Under the pieces are notes generated by a model. It was not told the DNA's origin. It was given only the letters and a program-made list of their open reading frames with translations, and did no database searches. Below, piece after piece: positions 1 to 9,042 of a DNA stretch of 64,000 bases. The stretch spans positions 124,001 through 188,000 of the forward strand of contig NZ_FNEA01000006.1 of assembly GCF_900100045.1 (NCBI RefSeq), read 5' to 3'. This stretch comes from Paracoccus denitrificans. GTDB taxonomy: Bacteria > Pseudomonadota > Alphaproteobacteria > Rhodobacterales > Rhodobacteraceae. Position 1 is the first letter of the stretch, and the number at the start of each line of letters is the position of its first letter. Both the position numbers and the translations under genes were made by a program.

Positions 1-468
<468 letters not shown>

Positions 469-472
<4 letters not shown>

Positions 473-780
473 TCGTCACCACCACCCCCGGCATCGAGGG
501 TCGCCGCATCAGCGCCTATCACGGCGTGGTGACGGGCGAGACCATCATCGGGGCCAACATCTTTCGCGATATCTTCGCCGGGATTCGCGACATCGTGGGC
601 GGCCGTGCTGGGGCTTACGAATCCGCGCTGGCCTCGGCCCGCGAAACCGCCTTGTCCGAGATGCAGGACCGCGCCCGCCAATTGGGCGGCAATGCCGTGG
701 TCGGCGTCGATCTGGATTATGAAGTCATCAACAACATGCTGATGGTGTCCGCCTCGGGCACCGCCGTAAGTGTCGAATAG
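469..780 (+). CDS. YbjQ/UPF0145 family protein
   Basis: 103 residues matching the YbjQ (UPF0145) family: begins [12 protein letters not shown], contains [20 protein letters not shown] and the typical [14 protein letters not shown] segment. The family is sometimes called a putative heavy-metal-binding domain and forms ring oligomers; its cellular role is not established. The start at 469 is chosen because it overlaps the sufB stop (ATGA) and gives the normal family length; upstream in-frame codons lie inside sufB. It sits between sufB and sufC, ten bases before sufC, so it is part of the SUF transcript. A role in Fe-S assembly or metal handling is inference from context only. Confidence 0.88.
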
Positions 781-789
781 GAACGAACC

Positions 790-1545
790 ATGCTGGAAAT
801 CAAGAATCTGCACGTCAAGCTTGAGGATGAGGACAAGCAGATCCTCAAAGGCGTCGATCTGACCGTCCCCGCTGGCGAGGTCCATGCCATCATGGGGCCG
901 AACGGCTCGGGCAAGTCGACGCTGTCCTATGTGCTTTCGGGCCGCGACGGCTACGAGGTGACCGGGGGCGAGGCGACGCTGGACGGCGAAAGCCTGCTGG
1001 AGATGGAACCCGAGGAGCGTGCGGCCGCTGGCCTGTTCCTGGCCTTCCAGTATCCGGTCGAGATCCCGGGCGTCGGCAACATGACCTTCCTGCGCACCGC
1101 CGTGAACGCGCAGCGCAAGGCGCGCGGCGAGGAAGAGCTTTCCTCGGCCGATTTCCTCAAGCTGATCCGCCAGAAGGCCGCGACGCTGAAGATCGACAGC
1201 GAGGTGCTGAAGCGCCCGGTCAATGTCGGCTTCTCGGGTGGCGAGAAAAAGCGCAACGAGATCTTGCAGATGGCCATGCTGGAGCCGAGCATGTGCATCC
1301 TGGACGAGACCGATTCCGGCCTTGACGTGGACGCGATGCGGCTGGTGGCCGAGGGCGTGAACGCGCTGCGTTCGCCCGACCGCGCCTTTCTGGTGATCAC
1401 ACATTACCAGCGGCTTCTGGACCATATCAAGCCGGACGTGGTGCATATCATGGCCGATGGCCGCATCGTGCGCACCGGCGGCCCCGAACTGGCGCTGGAG
1501 GTCGAGCAGAACGGCTACGGCGATCTGCTGGCGGAGGTCGGATGA
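790..1545 (+). CDS. sufC: SufC, ATPase of the SUF Fe-S assembly complex
   Basis: 251 residues, the normal SufC length. ABC-type ATPase that dimerises on SufB/SufD and drives the conformational change needed for cluster assembly; it is soluble, not a transporter. Visible motifs: Walker A GPNGSGKS (residues 36-43), Q-loop FLAFQYPVEIPG, signature GFSGGEKKRNEI, Walker B with MCILDETDSGLD, and the switch His in VITHYQR. The last codon overlaps sufD by ATGA. The preceding gene is the YbjQ-like protein, an unusual insertion between sufB and sufC. Confidence 0.97.
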   Translation: MLEIKNLHVKLEDEDKQILKGVDLTVPAGEVHAIMGPNGSGKSTLSYVLSGRDGYEVTGGEATLDGESLLEMEPEERAAAGLFLAFQYPVEIPGVGNMTFLRTAVNAQRKARGEEELSSADFLKLIRQKAATLKIDSEVLKRPVNVGFSGGEKKRNEILQMAMLEPSMCILDETDSGLDVDAMRLVAEGVNALRSPDRAFLVITHYQRLLDHIKPDVVHIMADGRIVRTGGPELALEVEQNGYGDLLAEVG

Positions 1546-2891
1546 TGGCGGATACGGCTGTTCTTGCCGCGCAAGTGCCTGCGGTCGAGGGCAAGGTCCG
1601 CCCCGGAGATGCGGCGCTGGCCGCACGCCTGGATGCCCTGGACCTGCCGCGCGGCGGCTTTACCCGCGCCGCGCGCGAGGATGCGGCGCAGCGGCTGCAA
1701 GCCATGGGCCTGCCCGGTGCACGTGACGAATACTGGCGCTATACCGATCCGGCGCCCTTCAACGCCGCCCGGCCCGAGCCGGTCGAATTCGGCGCCGATG
1801 CCTCGACCCTGTTCACCGGGATCGAGCGGCTGAACCTGGTCTTCGTGGACGGCCGTTTCGACGCCGCCGCCTCGGATGTGCTGGATGTCGAGGGCGTGGA
1901 GATCGAAAGCCTCGCCGCTGCCGAAGCCGCCGCAGACCATTGGGCGGCCGGGCTTTACGGCCGGCTGGAAACCGCCGGGCAGGTGCCGGTCAAGCGTCCC
2001 TTTGCCGTGCTGAATACCCTGGCCGCGGCCGAGGGCGTGCTGATCCGCGTCACCGGCAAGGTCGAGCGGCCGGTCCATATCACCTATCGCCGCTCGGCGC
2101 CCGATGCAGACGTGTATCTGCATCACGTCGTCAAGCTGGAGGAGGGGGCCGAGCTGACGCTGCTGGAAAGTGGCGCAATCGGTGCGCGGTCGAACGTGGT
2201 GATCGAGGCCGACCTGGGCCGCGGCGCCCGCTTCCACCATATCAGCGCCAAGCGCGCCAACGATCCCAAGCTGGGGCTGGGCCATATCTTCGCCCGCGTC
2301 GCGGCCGAGGCGTTGTTCAAGTCCTTCTCGCTGTCGGTCAACGGCTCGATGATGCGCAACGAAGCGGTGATCGAGATCGCCGGCGACGATGCCGTGGCCC
2401 ATATCGCCGCCGCGGTGCTGGGCGATGGCGACACCGGCCGCTTCCACCACGACGACACCGTTTTCGTCACCCATGCCGCCGAGCGTTGCGAAAGCCGGCA
2501 GGTGTTCAAGAAGGTGCTGAAGAACGGGGCCGAGGGCATCTTCCAGGGCAAGATCCTGGTCAAGCCCGGCGCGCAAAAGACCGACGGCTACCAGATCAGC
2601 CAGGGGCTGCTTCTGGACGAGGGCAGCCAGTTCCTCGCCAAGCCCGAGCTGGAGATCTATGCCGACGACGTGAAATGCTCGCATGGCTCGACGACCGGCG
2701 CGCTGGACGAGACTGCGCTGTTCTACCTGCGCTCGCGCGGGGTGCCGAAGGAACGCGCCATCGTGCTTCTGGTGCTGTCCTTCCTGGCCGATGCGCTGGA
2801 CGAGATCGAGGACCAGCGGCTGCGCGACGACATCCTCGGCCGGCTGGAAGACTGGCTGACCGCGCGCGCGGGCAATTCGGCCACCGCATGA
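1542..2891 (+). CDS. sufD: SufD, Fe-S assembly scaffold partner
   Basis: 449 residues, FeS assembly protein SufD. It partners SufB and SufC in the SufBC2D scaffold and is thought to help iron entry. The C-terminal beta-helix is recognisable (HHISAKRANDPKLGLGH, VFVTHAAERCESRQVFKKVL, GKILVKPGAQKTDGYQ, KCSHGSTTGALDE) and it ends in the helical tail RSRGVPKERAIVLLVLSFLADAL. Start overlaps the sufC stop; a second ATG lies one codon downstream (ATGATG), so the exact first Met is ambiguous by one residue. GGAGG about eight bases upstream can serve as ribosome binding site within sufC. Confidence 0.96.
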   Translation: MMADTAVLAAQVPAVEGKVRPGDAALAARLDALDLPRGGFTRAAREDAAQRLQAMGLPGARDEYWRYTDPAPFNAARPEPVEFGADASTLFTGIERLNLVFVDGRFDAAASDVLDVEGVEIESLAAAEAAADHWAAGLYGRLETAGQVPVKRPFAVLNTLAAAEGVLIRVTGKVERPVHITYRRSAPDADVYLHHVVKLEEGAELTLLESGAIGARSNVVIEADLGRGARFHHISAKRANDPKLGLGHIFARVAAEALFKSFSLSVNGSMMRNEAVIEIAGDDAVAHIAAAVLGDGDTGRFHHDDTVFVTHAAERCESRQVFKKVLKNGAEGIFQGKILVKPGAQKTDGYQISQGLLLDEGSQFLAKPELEIYADDVKCSHGSTTGALDETALFYLRSRGVPKERAIVLLVLSFLADALDEIEDQRLRDDILGRLEDWLTARAGNSATA

Positions 2892-3376
2892 GCCGGGCCG
2901 GCATCGCCCCGCGCATCCTTGAAAGCTGGTGGGCGCCGGGCAGGGTGGTCAGATCCCTGCGCGGCATGCCCGACCGGGCGCTGATCGTCGTGCTGATGGC
3001 GGCGATGCTGATCTTTCTGGTGGCGCAGGCGCCGGGCCATGCCCGGGATGCGCAATTGCAGCCCGAGGTGCCCCTTGGCGCGCGCATGGGCGGGGCGTTG
3101 CTGGCGGTGATGTTCATGATGCCGCTCCTGGCCTATGCGGTGGCGGCGCTGGTTTCGGCGCTGTCGCGGCTGACACCTTGGCCCGTGGCGCCTCAGGATT
3201 CGCGGCTGGCATTGTTCTGGGCCTTGCTGGCGATCGCACCGGCGATGCTGCTGGCGGGCCTGACCGCCGGGCTGGTCGGCCCCGGTCCGGCGCTTGGCGT
3301 GACGCGGGCGGTGGCGGGCCTCGGCTTTCTCGTGATATGGGGCGCGGGATTGCGCGCATTGGCGGGGAACAGATGA
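2888..3376 (+). CDS. Membrane protein of the SUF operon
   Basis: 162 residues, not assigned to a named family with certainty. It has about four hydrophobic stretches (roughly residues 27-47, 67-90, 105-125, 135-155) and resembles the YIP1-like membrane proteins seen beside suf genes in Rhodobacterales. The start at 2888 overlaps the sufD stop (ATGA); the gene itself overlaps the next one by ATGA. Tight overlap on both sides shows co-translation with sufD and the YIP1 gene. No catalytic or metal-binding motif was noticed. Function unknown; a link to membrane delivery of iron or sulfur is speculation. Confidence 0.75.
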   Translation: MSRAGIAPRILESWWAPGRVVRSLRGMPDRALIVVLMAAMLIFLVAQAPGHARDAQLQPEVPLGARMGGALLAVMFMMPLLAYAVAALVSALSRLTPWPVAPQDSRLALFWALLAIAPAMLLAGLTAGLVGPGPALGVTRAVAGLGFLVIWGAGLRALAGNR

Positions 3377-3960
3377 AACTGGGCGATCTTGGCGATCTGA
3401 TGGTCCTGACCTTGCGGGACCCGGATACGGCAGTGCGCGTACTGCGCGGGCTGGAACTGCCGATGGCGGTGCGCTGGATGGTGCTCTTGCTGGCCGTGAC
3501 GCTGTCCACGCTGCTTGCCGGGCTGTCGCTGCTGCTGTTCCCGATCGAAGTGGACAATCCCGTCTCGCGCATGCTGTCCGAGCCGATGTCGCTGGCCGGC
3601 ATCCAGTTTGGCGCCATGGTGCTGTCGGCACTGTTCGTGGCCCAGATCGGGCGACTGTTCGGCGGGCATGGCACCTTTCCGGACGCGCTGCTGATCGTCG
3701 GCTGGGTCGAGCTGATGCTGGTCGGGCTGCAGGCGGTGCAGGTGGTGATGATGATGCTGTTTCCGGCCACCGCCACGCTGCTTTCCATGCTGGCCTTCGG
3801 CCTTTTCCTTTATCTTGCCGTGACCATGACCAAGGCGCTGCACGGCTTCACCAGCACCGGCAAGGTGGTGGTGGGGCTGATCGGCAGCGTCTTCCTGCTT
3901 GGCTTCGTGCTGTCGCTGATCGCGGCGGCATTCGGCATCGTCCCCGAGGTGACACCATGA
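3373..3960 (+). CDS. YIP1 family membrane protein
   Basis: 195 residues with five or so transmembrane segments (about residues 33-55, 75-95, 107-133, 137-155, 165-188), fitting the YIP1-type integral membrane family. Begins MKLGDLGDLMVLTLRDPDTAV, a typical N-terminus for alphaproteobacterial members in which a short amphipathic segment precedes the first membrane helix. Start overlaps the stop of the preceding membrane gene; its stop overlaps the sufS start by ATGA. So two membrane proteins are wedged between sufD and sufS in one continuous set of overlapping genes. No known biochemical role. Confidence 0.8.
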   Translation: MKLGDLGDLMVLTLRDPDTAVRVLRGLELPMAVRWMVLLLAVTLSTLLAGLSLLLFPIEVDNPVSRMLSEPMSLAGIQFGAMVLSALFVAQIGRLFGGHGTFPDALLIVGWVELMLVGLQAVQVVMMMLFPATATLLSMLAFGLFLYLAVTMTKALHGFTSTGKVVVGLIGSVFLLGFVLSLIAAAFGIVPEVTP

Positions 3961-5168
3961 ACTTCGACGTCGAAAAGGTCCGCGCCGATTTCCCGATCCT
4001 GTCGCGGCAGGTGAACGGCCGGCCGCTGGTCTATCTGGACAACGGCGCCTCGGCGCAGAAACCGCGCGTGGTGATCGACGCCATCACCCGCGCCTATGAG
4101 GCGGAATATGCCAATGTCCATCGCGGGCTGCATTTCCTGTCCAACCTCGCGACCGAGAATTACGAGCGCGTGCGCGCCATCATCGCCCGCTTCCTGAACG
4201 CCCCGCGCGAGAACGAGGTGATCTTCACCTCGGGCGCGACCGAAGGAATCAACCTCGTCTCCTATGGCTGGGCCGCGCCCCGCCTGCAGGCCGGCGACGA
4301 GATCGTGCTGTCGGTGCTGGAGCATCACGCCAATATCGTGCCCTGGCATTTCCTGCGCGAGCGCCAGGGCGTGGTGCTGAAATGGGTCGAGCCCGAGCCC
4401 GACGGCTCGCTGCCGCCCGAAAAGGTGCTGGCGGCGGTGGGCCCGCGCACCCGGCTGATCGCCGTCACGCATATGTCGAACGTGACCGGCACCGTGGTCG
4501 ATGTCGGCGCCATCGCACGCGGCACCTCGGTGCCGGTTCTGGCCGACGGGTCGCAGGCCGCCGTGCATATGCCGGTGGACCTGTCCGCGCTCGGCGTCGA
4601 TTTCTACTGCATTACCGGGCACAAGCTCTATGGCCCTTCGGGCTCGGGTGCGATCTGGATCCGGGCCGAGCGCCAGGCCGAGATGCGCCCCTTCATGGGC
4701 GGCGGCGACATGATCCGCACCGTCACCCGCGAAAGCATCGACTATGCCGACCCGCCGCTGCGCTTCGAGGCCGGCACGCCCGGCATCGCCAACCAGATCG
4801 GGCTGGGTGCGGCGCTGGAATACCTGATGGCGCTTGGCATGGAGAATGTCGCCGCGCATGAACGCGACCTACGCGACTATGCCCGCGACCGGCTGCGCAG
4901 CCTGAACTGGCTGTCGGTGCAGGGCGACGCGGCGGACAAGGGCGCGATCTTCTCGATGACGATGCAGGGCGCACATGCGCATGACATCTCGACCATCCTC
5001 GACAAGCGCGGCATCGCGGTGCGGGCGGGCACGCATTGCGCCATGCCATTGCTGGATTTCTTCGGCGTCAGCGCCACGGCGCGCGCCAGTTTCGCGATGT
5101 ACAACACCCGCGCCGAAGTCGATGCGCTGATCGACGGGCTGACCTTCTGCCGCGAGCTTTTTGCCTGA
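3957..5168 (+). CDS. sufS: SufS, type II cysteine desulfurase
   Basis: 403 residues, normal for SufS. PLP enzyme that removes sulfur from L-cysteine as a persulfide and passes it to the SUF scaffold. Visible: start FDVEKVRADFPIL, EHHANIVPW, the PLP-lysine segment ITGHKLYGPSGSGAIW, and the catalytic Cys in RAGTHCAMPLL near the C-terminus, the short-loop arrangement of group II desulfurases. No sufE or sufU gene follows in this window; instead tRNA-Arg starts 46 bases after the stop. Start overlaps the upstream YIP1 stop. Confidence 0.96.
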   Translation: MNFDVEKVRADFPILSRQVNGRPLVYLDNGASAQKPRVVIDAITRAYEAEYANVHRGLHFLSNLATENYERVRAIIARFLNAPRENEVIFTSGATEGINLVSYGWAAPRLQAGDEIVLSVLEHHANIVPWHFLRERQGVVLKWVEPEPDGSLPPEKVLAAVGPRTRLIAVTHMSNVTGTVVDVGAIARGTSVPVLADGSQAAVHMPVDLSALGVDFYCITGHKLYGPSGSGAIWIRAERQAEMRPFMGGGDMIRTVTRESIDYADPPLRFEAGTPGIANQIGLGAALEYLMALGMENVAAHERDLRDYARDRLRSLNWLSVQGDAADKGAIFSMTMQGAHAHDISTILDKRGIAVRAGTHCAMPLLDFFGVSATARASFAMYNTRAEVDALIDGLTFCRELFA

Positions 5169-5214
5169 ACCCCATTGCAGAGCCGCGCATTTGCGGCTAT
5201 GCAGCCCATGCGTT

Positions 5215-5291
5215 GCACCCGTAGCTCAGCTGGATAGAGCGTTGCCCTCCGAAGGCAAAGGCCACACGTTCGAATCGTGTCGGGTGCGCCA
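5215..5291 (+). tRNA. tRNA-Arg (anticodon CCG)
   Basis: Complete cloverleaf of 77 nt including encoded CCA. Acceptor stem GCACCCG/CGGGTGC, D arm with GCTCAGCTGGATAGAGC, anticodon stem TTGCC/GGCAA (5242-5246 and 5254-5258) with loop CTCCGAA placing anticodon CCG at 5249-5251, T arm ACACG-TTCGAAT-CGTGT, discriminator G, then CCA. It reads codon CGG. Confidence 0.97.
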
Positions 5292-5352
5292 TTTTCCCCT
5301 TTATTACCCTTCCTTACCGCGGCGATCCGTTGCCGCGCATCGCGAAGGAATG

Positions 5353-5381
5353 AAGCCCCGCTCATGGCAGGAGCGGGGCTT
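5353..5381 (+). terminator. Strong hairpin downstream of sufS/tRNA-Arg
   Basis: Perfect 11-bp inverted repeat AAGCCCCGCTC / GAGCGGGGCTT with a 7-nt loop. It lies 61 bases after tRNA-Arg and could end the suf/tRNA transcript. It lacks a clear T-run afterwards, so it is either a weak intrinsic terminator or an RNA-stabilising stem. A second inverted repeat (GGCTGCG at 5388-5394, CGCAGCC at 5405-5411) follows at once. The rest of 5292-5593 shows nothing coding. Confidence 0.5.
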
Positions 5382-5539
5382 GGGTTCGGCTGCGAAGGTT
5401 CTCCCGCAGCCTTCGGGTGACTGAACCGGGCACCGGCCCATGCGGCCTCATGTGGGAACGGCCGCGGCAGAGCGGAATGGCGGGATCATCCGTGACGCGG
5501 CGTCACCGACGGGTTTTCGCGCTGGCTTTCGGAGCATGG

Positions 5540-5572
5540 AAAACCCGGCACTCGCGGGTGCGAATGCCGGGT
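5540..5572 (-). terminator. Intrinsic terminator of purL
   Basis: Perfect 8-bp inverted repeat ACCCGGCA (5543-5550) / TGCCGGGT (5565-5572), 22 bases beyond the purL stop. Read on the minus strand the right-hand arm ends in a short T-run (TTTT), as expected for a Rho-independent terminator serving purL. Confidence 0.6.
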
Positions 5573-5593
5573 GCGTAAAGATTCAGAAAAGGC

Positions 5594-7765
5594 TCAGGCC
5601 AGTTCCAGATTCAGGCTTTTCTCGAAGGCGCTGCGATAAAGCTGCGACAATTCGGCCAGCGGTGCGGCATCGCCGCCAAACGCCACCGCTTCGCCGCCAA
5701 ACCGGCCCACGCGCGCCAGCGGCACGCCCGCCGCCTGGGCCGCCTCGACCAGTTGCGCGGCATTCTCCTCGGAGCAGGCCACCAGATAGCGCGCCTGGTC
5801 CTCGCCGAAAAGCTGGGCGATCTCGGCGCTGTCCAGCGTGACGCCCAGTCCCGCCGCCTCGGCCAGTTCGAAGGCGGCAAGCGCCAGCCCGCCATCCGAC
5901 AGGTCGGTTGCGACTGAGACCAGCTTGCCATGCGCGCGCAGGAACTCGCCGTTGCGACGCTCGGCGGTCAAGTCGACATGCGGCGCATCGCCCGCCTCGA
6001 TGCCGAAAGCCTCGGCGACCAGCGCCGACTGGCCCAGATGGCCGCGGGTTTCGCCGATGACCAGCGCAAGATCGCCCTCGGCCGGCAGGCCCGCGATCAG
6101 ATCGTCCAGATCGGCGATCAGCCCGACGCCGCCGATGGTGGGGGTGGGCAGGATGCCTTTGCCGTCGGTCTCGTTGTAAAGCGAGACGTTGCCCGAGACG
6201 ATGGGGAAATCCAGCGCCGCGCAAGCCTCGCCGATGCCCTTGATGGCGCCGACCAGCTGGCCCATGATCTCGGGCTTTTCCGGGTTGCCGAAGTTCAGGT
6301 TGTCCGTGGTGGCCAGCGGCAGGGCGCCGCAGGCGGTCAGGTTGCGATAGGCCTCGGCCACCGCCTGCTTGCCGCCCTCATAGGGGTTCGCCTTGACATA
6401 GCGGGGGGTCACGTCGCTGGTGAAGGCCAGTGCCTTTTGGGTGCCATGCACGCGCACCACGCCGGCACCAAGGCCGGGGCGGCGGACGGTGTCGGCGCCG
6501 ACCTGGGTGTCGTATTGCTCCCAGACCCAGCCCTTATGGGCATGGTTCGGGCTGCCGATCAGCGATTTCAGCGCCGCGATGGGGGCGATGGCGGGCAGGG
6601 CGGGCATCTCGGCCGCGGCCGGCGTCGGGGTCCACGGGCGGTCGTATTCCGGCGCGCTGGAGCTGAGCTTGGACAGCGGCAGGTCGGCCTTGACCTCGTT
6701 GCCGTGGACGATCAGGAAACGGTCCTCGGCGATGGTCTCGCCGACGATGGCGAAGTCCAGATCCCATTTCTCGAAGATCGCCCGCGCCTCGGCCTCTTTT
6801 TCGGGCTTCAGCACCATGAGCATGCGTTCCTGCGACTCGGAAAGCATCATCTCATAGGCGGTCATGTTGGTTTCGCGCTGCGGCACGGCGTCCAGCACCA
6901 GCTTGATGCCCAAGCCACCCTTGTCGCCCATCTCGACCGCCGAGCAGGTCAGGCCGGCCGCACCCATGTCCTGGATCGAGATGACGGAATCCGTCTGCAT
7001 CAGTTCCAGGCAGGCTTCCAACAGGCATTTCTCGGTAAAAGGGTCGCCGACCTGCACGGTGGGGCGCTTTTCCTCGATGGTGTCGTCGAACTCGGCCGAG
7101 GCCATGGTGGCGCCGCCGACACCGTCGCGGCCGGTCTTGGCGCCCAGATAGACCACCGGCATGCCGACGCCCGAGGCGGCGGAATAGAAGATCTTGTCGC
7201 TGTCCGCGAGACCCGCCGCAAAGGCGTTCACCAGGCAGTTGCCGTCATAGCTGCGATGAAAGCGCACCTCGCCGCCCACGTTCGGCACGCCGAAGGCATT
7301 GCCATAGGCGCCGATCCCCTCGACCACGCCCTTGACCAGATGCGCGGTCTTGGGATGCTCGGGCCGGCCGAAGGACAGCGCATCCATGGCGGCGATGGGG
7401 CGGGCGCCCATGGTAAAGACATCGCGCAGGATGCCGCCGACGCCGGTCGCGGCGCCCTGGTGCGGCTCGATATAGCTGGGGTGGTTGTGGCTTTCCATCT
7501 TGAAGACCACGGCCTGGCCGTCGCCGATGTCGACGACGCCCGCATTCTCGCCCGGGCCGCAGATCACCTGCGGGCCCGTGGTCGGCAGGGTGCGCAGCCA
7601 TTTCTTGGACGACTTGTAGGAGCAGTGCTCGTTCCACATGGCCGAAAAGATGCCGAGTTCGGTAAAGCTCGGCTCGCGCCCGATGATCTCGAGGATGCGC
7701 TGGTATTCGTCGGGCTTGAGCCCGTGCGCGGCGATCAGTTCCTCGGTGATCTGCGGTTCGTTCAT
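5594..7765 (-). CDS. purL: PurL, phosphoribosylformylglycinamidine synthase subunit II
   Basis: 723 residues: the short-type PurL that works with separate PurS and PurQ. It converts FGAR to FGAM using ATP and ammonia delivered from PurQ, step four of purine synthesis, in the cytoplasm. Diagnostic segments: [20 protein letters not shown] near the N-terminus, [50 protein letters not shown], and [13 protein letters not shown] near the end. Two repeated AIRS-like halves are visible. purS and purQ are not in the window. Start chosen at the first Met, whose sequence [15 protein letters not shown] is family-typical. A terminator hairpin follows the stop. Confidence 0.97.
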
Positions 7766-7867
7766 GTCTGGCGCCCTTTTCCCCGGATTTGCGGCCTTTT
7801 AAGCGGCGGCGAAGGGTTAGGAAAGAGGCCGCGCGCGGCGGAGGGGAAAACCCGGGCCGCAATGGGT

Positions 7868-7895
7868 AAAAAAAAGCCGGGCACGAAGCCCGGCT
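7868..7895 (-). terminator. Intrinsic terminator (sRNA and possibly lysR)
   Basis: Perfect 8-bp GC-rich stem with TTCGT loop followed by eight T on the minus strand. It ends the candidate sRNA and would also stop read-through from the LysR gene into purL. Confidence 0.9.
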
Positions 7896-7950
7896 CAAGT
7901 CCAACAGGGAGGTGAAGGTGATGAGAGTTTCCTCAAACCATCGCCTTCGA
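7868..7950 (-). ncRNA. Candidate small RNA between the LysR gene and purL
   Basis: About 83 nt, inferred from sequence alone. At the 3' end is an excellent intrinsic terminator (AGCCGGGC, loop TTCGT, GCCCGGCT, then eight T, 7868-7895). Upstream a long imperfect stem-loop can form: GAAGGCGATG pairs with CATCACCTTC (one mismatch) and encloses GTTTGAGGAAAC. Between the stem and the terminator lies single-stranded CACCTCCCTGTTGG, complementary to ribosome binding sites. No convincing ORF lies in the segment. The layout resembles CCUCC-containing stress sRNAs of Rhodobacter (CcsR type), but homology was not tested. Confidence 0.6.
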
Positions 7951-7956
7951 GACTGG

Positions 7957-7985
7957 AAATATGTGCAGTCGGCGAACGGTTCAAG
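7957..7985 (-). promoter_or_regulatory. Candidate promoter of the small RNA, heat-shock-sigma-like
   Basis: On the minus strand CTTGAA (7980-7985) is followed after 15-16 bases by CATATTT (7957-7963). CTTGAA plus an A/T-rich CACATAT-like -10 resembles RpoH-type promoters; as sigma-70 it would be TTGAAC with TATTTC at 17-bp spacing. Transcription would begin near 7950, just before the stem-loop. Assignment to a sigma factor is inference. Confidence 0.45.
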
Positions 7986-8070
7986 GACCATTTCCGCGTT
8001 GCAGCACATGGCCGATATGCGTTGTGCGAATGCCTCGGGCAGAGGCCGGCGGCATCTGCCCGTTTGGCGC

Positions 8071-8991
8071 TCACTTAGCGGAGGGGTCGGTAACCTGTTC
8101 CTCGGTCTGCTGGCGGCGCAGCGACTGGATTTCCTCGAGCACGAAATCGCGGAATGCGGCAACGCGGCGCGAGGCGCGCAATTCCTCTGGGAAGGCCAGG
8201 AAGACCGGCACCTCGCCCGACTGAATATCGGGCAGGACGCGGGTCAGGCTGGGGAAATCCGCCGACAGGTAATCCGGCAGCACGCCGATCCCGACATGGT
8301 TCAGCACGCCTTGCAGCACGCCGAAATAATTGTTCACCATCAGGGTCGAACTGATGTTGCGCCCCAGCAGCATCTGCGACAGCACGGCACCCGAACTGAC
8401 CTGCGGTGTCTGCGGGTTCTGGCAGATCAGCCGGTGCGGCCCCAGATCCTCGAGCGTCTGCGGCATGCCGGCCTTGGCCAGATATTCCGGCGTTGCGTAA
8501 AGCCGCATGCGGATGTTGAGCAACCGGCGACGGATCAGGTCCTGCTGGTTCGGCTCTTTCATGCGGATGGCGACATCGGCCTCGCGCATGGGCAGGTCCA
8601 GCACGCGCTCTTCCAGCATCAGGTCGATCTTGAGGTCCGGATAGCGGTCGTAAAGCTTGGCCAGCCGCGGCACCAGCCACATGGTGCCGAAGCCGGTGGT
8701 CGTGGTTACCTTGAGCTCGCCGAAGACGCTTTCCTCGCTGTCGCGGATGCGGGCAGCGGTCGTGTCGAGCTTGCGGACCATGGACGAGGTTGCCTCGAAC
8801 AGCAACTCGCCCTGCTCGGTCAGGATCAGCCCGCGGGCATGGCGGTGAAAAAGGGTGGTGCCCAGCGAATCCTCCAGCGCGCGGATCTGGCGGCTGACGG
8901 CGGACTGGGACAGGTGCAAAACATCGCCCGCGTGGGTCAGGCTGCCCGCGTCGGCGACGGCGTGAAATATTCTTAACTTATCCCAATCCAT
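8071..8991 (-). CDS. LysR family transcriptional regulator
   Basis: 306 residues with the classical LysR layout: N-terminal winged helix-turn-helix (residues 2-60, DWDKLRIFHAVADAGSLTHA and SQSAVSRQIRALEDSLGTTLF) and a C-terminal substrate-binding domain (about 90-290). The start at 8991 (MDWDKL) is preferred over Met codons 8 and 17 codons upstream because family members begin a few residues before the HTH; an AAGAAAG stretch precedes it. No adjacent divergent metabolic gene suggests a target: murI lies 500 bp away on the plus strand. The nearest downstream element is the candidate sRNA. Effector and regulon unknown. Confidence 0.9.
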   Translation of the reverse strand: MDWDKLRIFHAVADAGSLTHAGDVLHLSQSAVSRQIRALEDSLGTTLFHRHARGLILTEQGELLFEATSSMVRKLDTTAARIRDSEESVFGELKVTTTTGFGTMWLVPRLAKLYDRYPDLKIDLMLEERVLDLPMREADVAIRMKEPNQQDLIRRRLLNIRMRLYATPEYLAKAGMPQTLEDLGPHRLICQNPQTPQVSSGAVLSQMLLGRNISSTLMVNNYFGVLQGVLNHVGIGVLPDYLSADFPSLTRVLPDIQSGEVPVFLAFPEELRASRRVAAFRDFVLEEIQSLRRQQTEEQVTDPSAK

Positions 8992-9018
8992 AACAGTGCT
9001 TTCTTGCGGCATCAGCCA

Positions 9019-9031
9019 TGCAATCCGTGCA
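9019..9031. promoter_or_regulatory. Possible LysR-type T-N11-A operator
   Basis: TGCAATCCGTGCA is a TGCA-N5-TGCA inverted repeat of T-N11-A form, 28 bases upstream of the LysR start. Such sites are used for autoregulation in the family. Short, so may be chance. Confidence 0.3.
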
Positions 9032-9042
9032 ACCCTTATCAC

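Noticed and set aside
7912-8976. Plus-strand 354-residue frame with an apparent GGGAGGTGAAGGTG ribosome binding site
   Set aside because: Most of it is antisense to the LysR gene; the purine-rich stretch is the complement of the CCTCC segment of the candidate sRNA.
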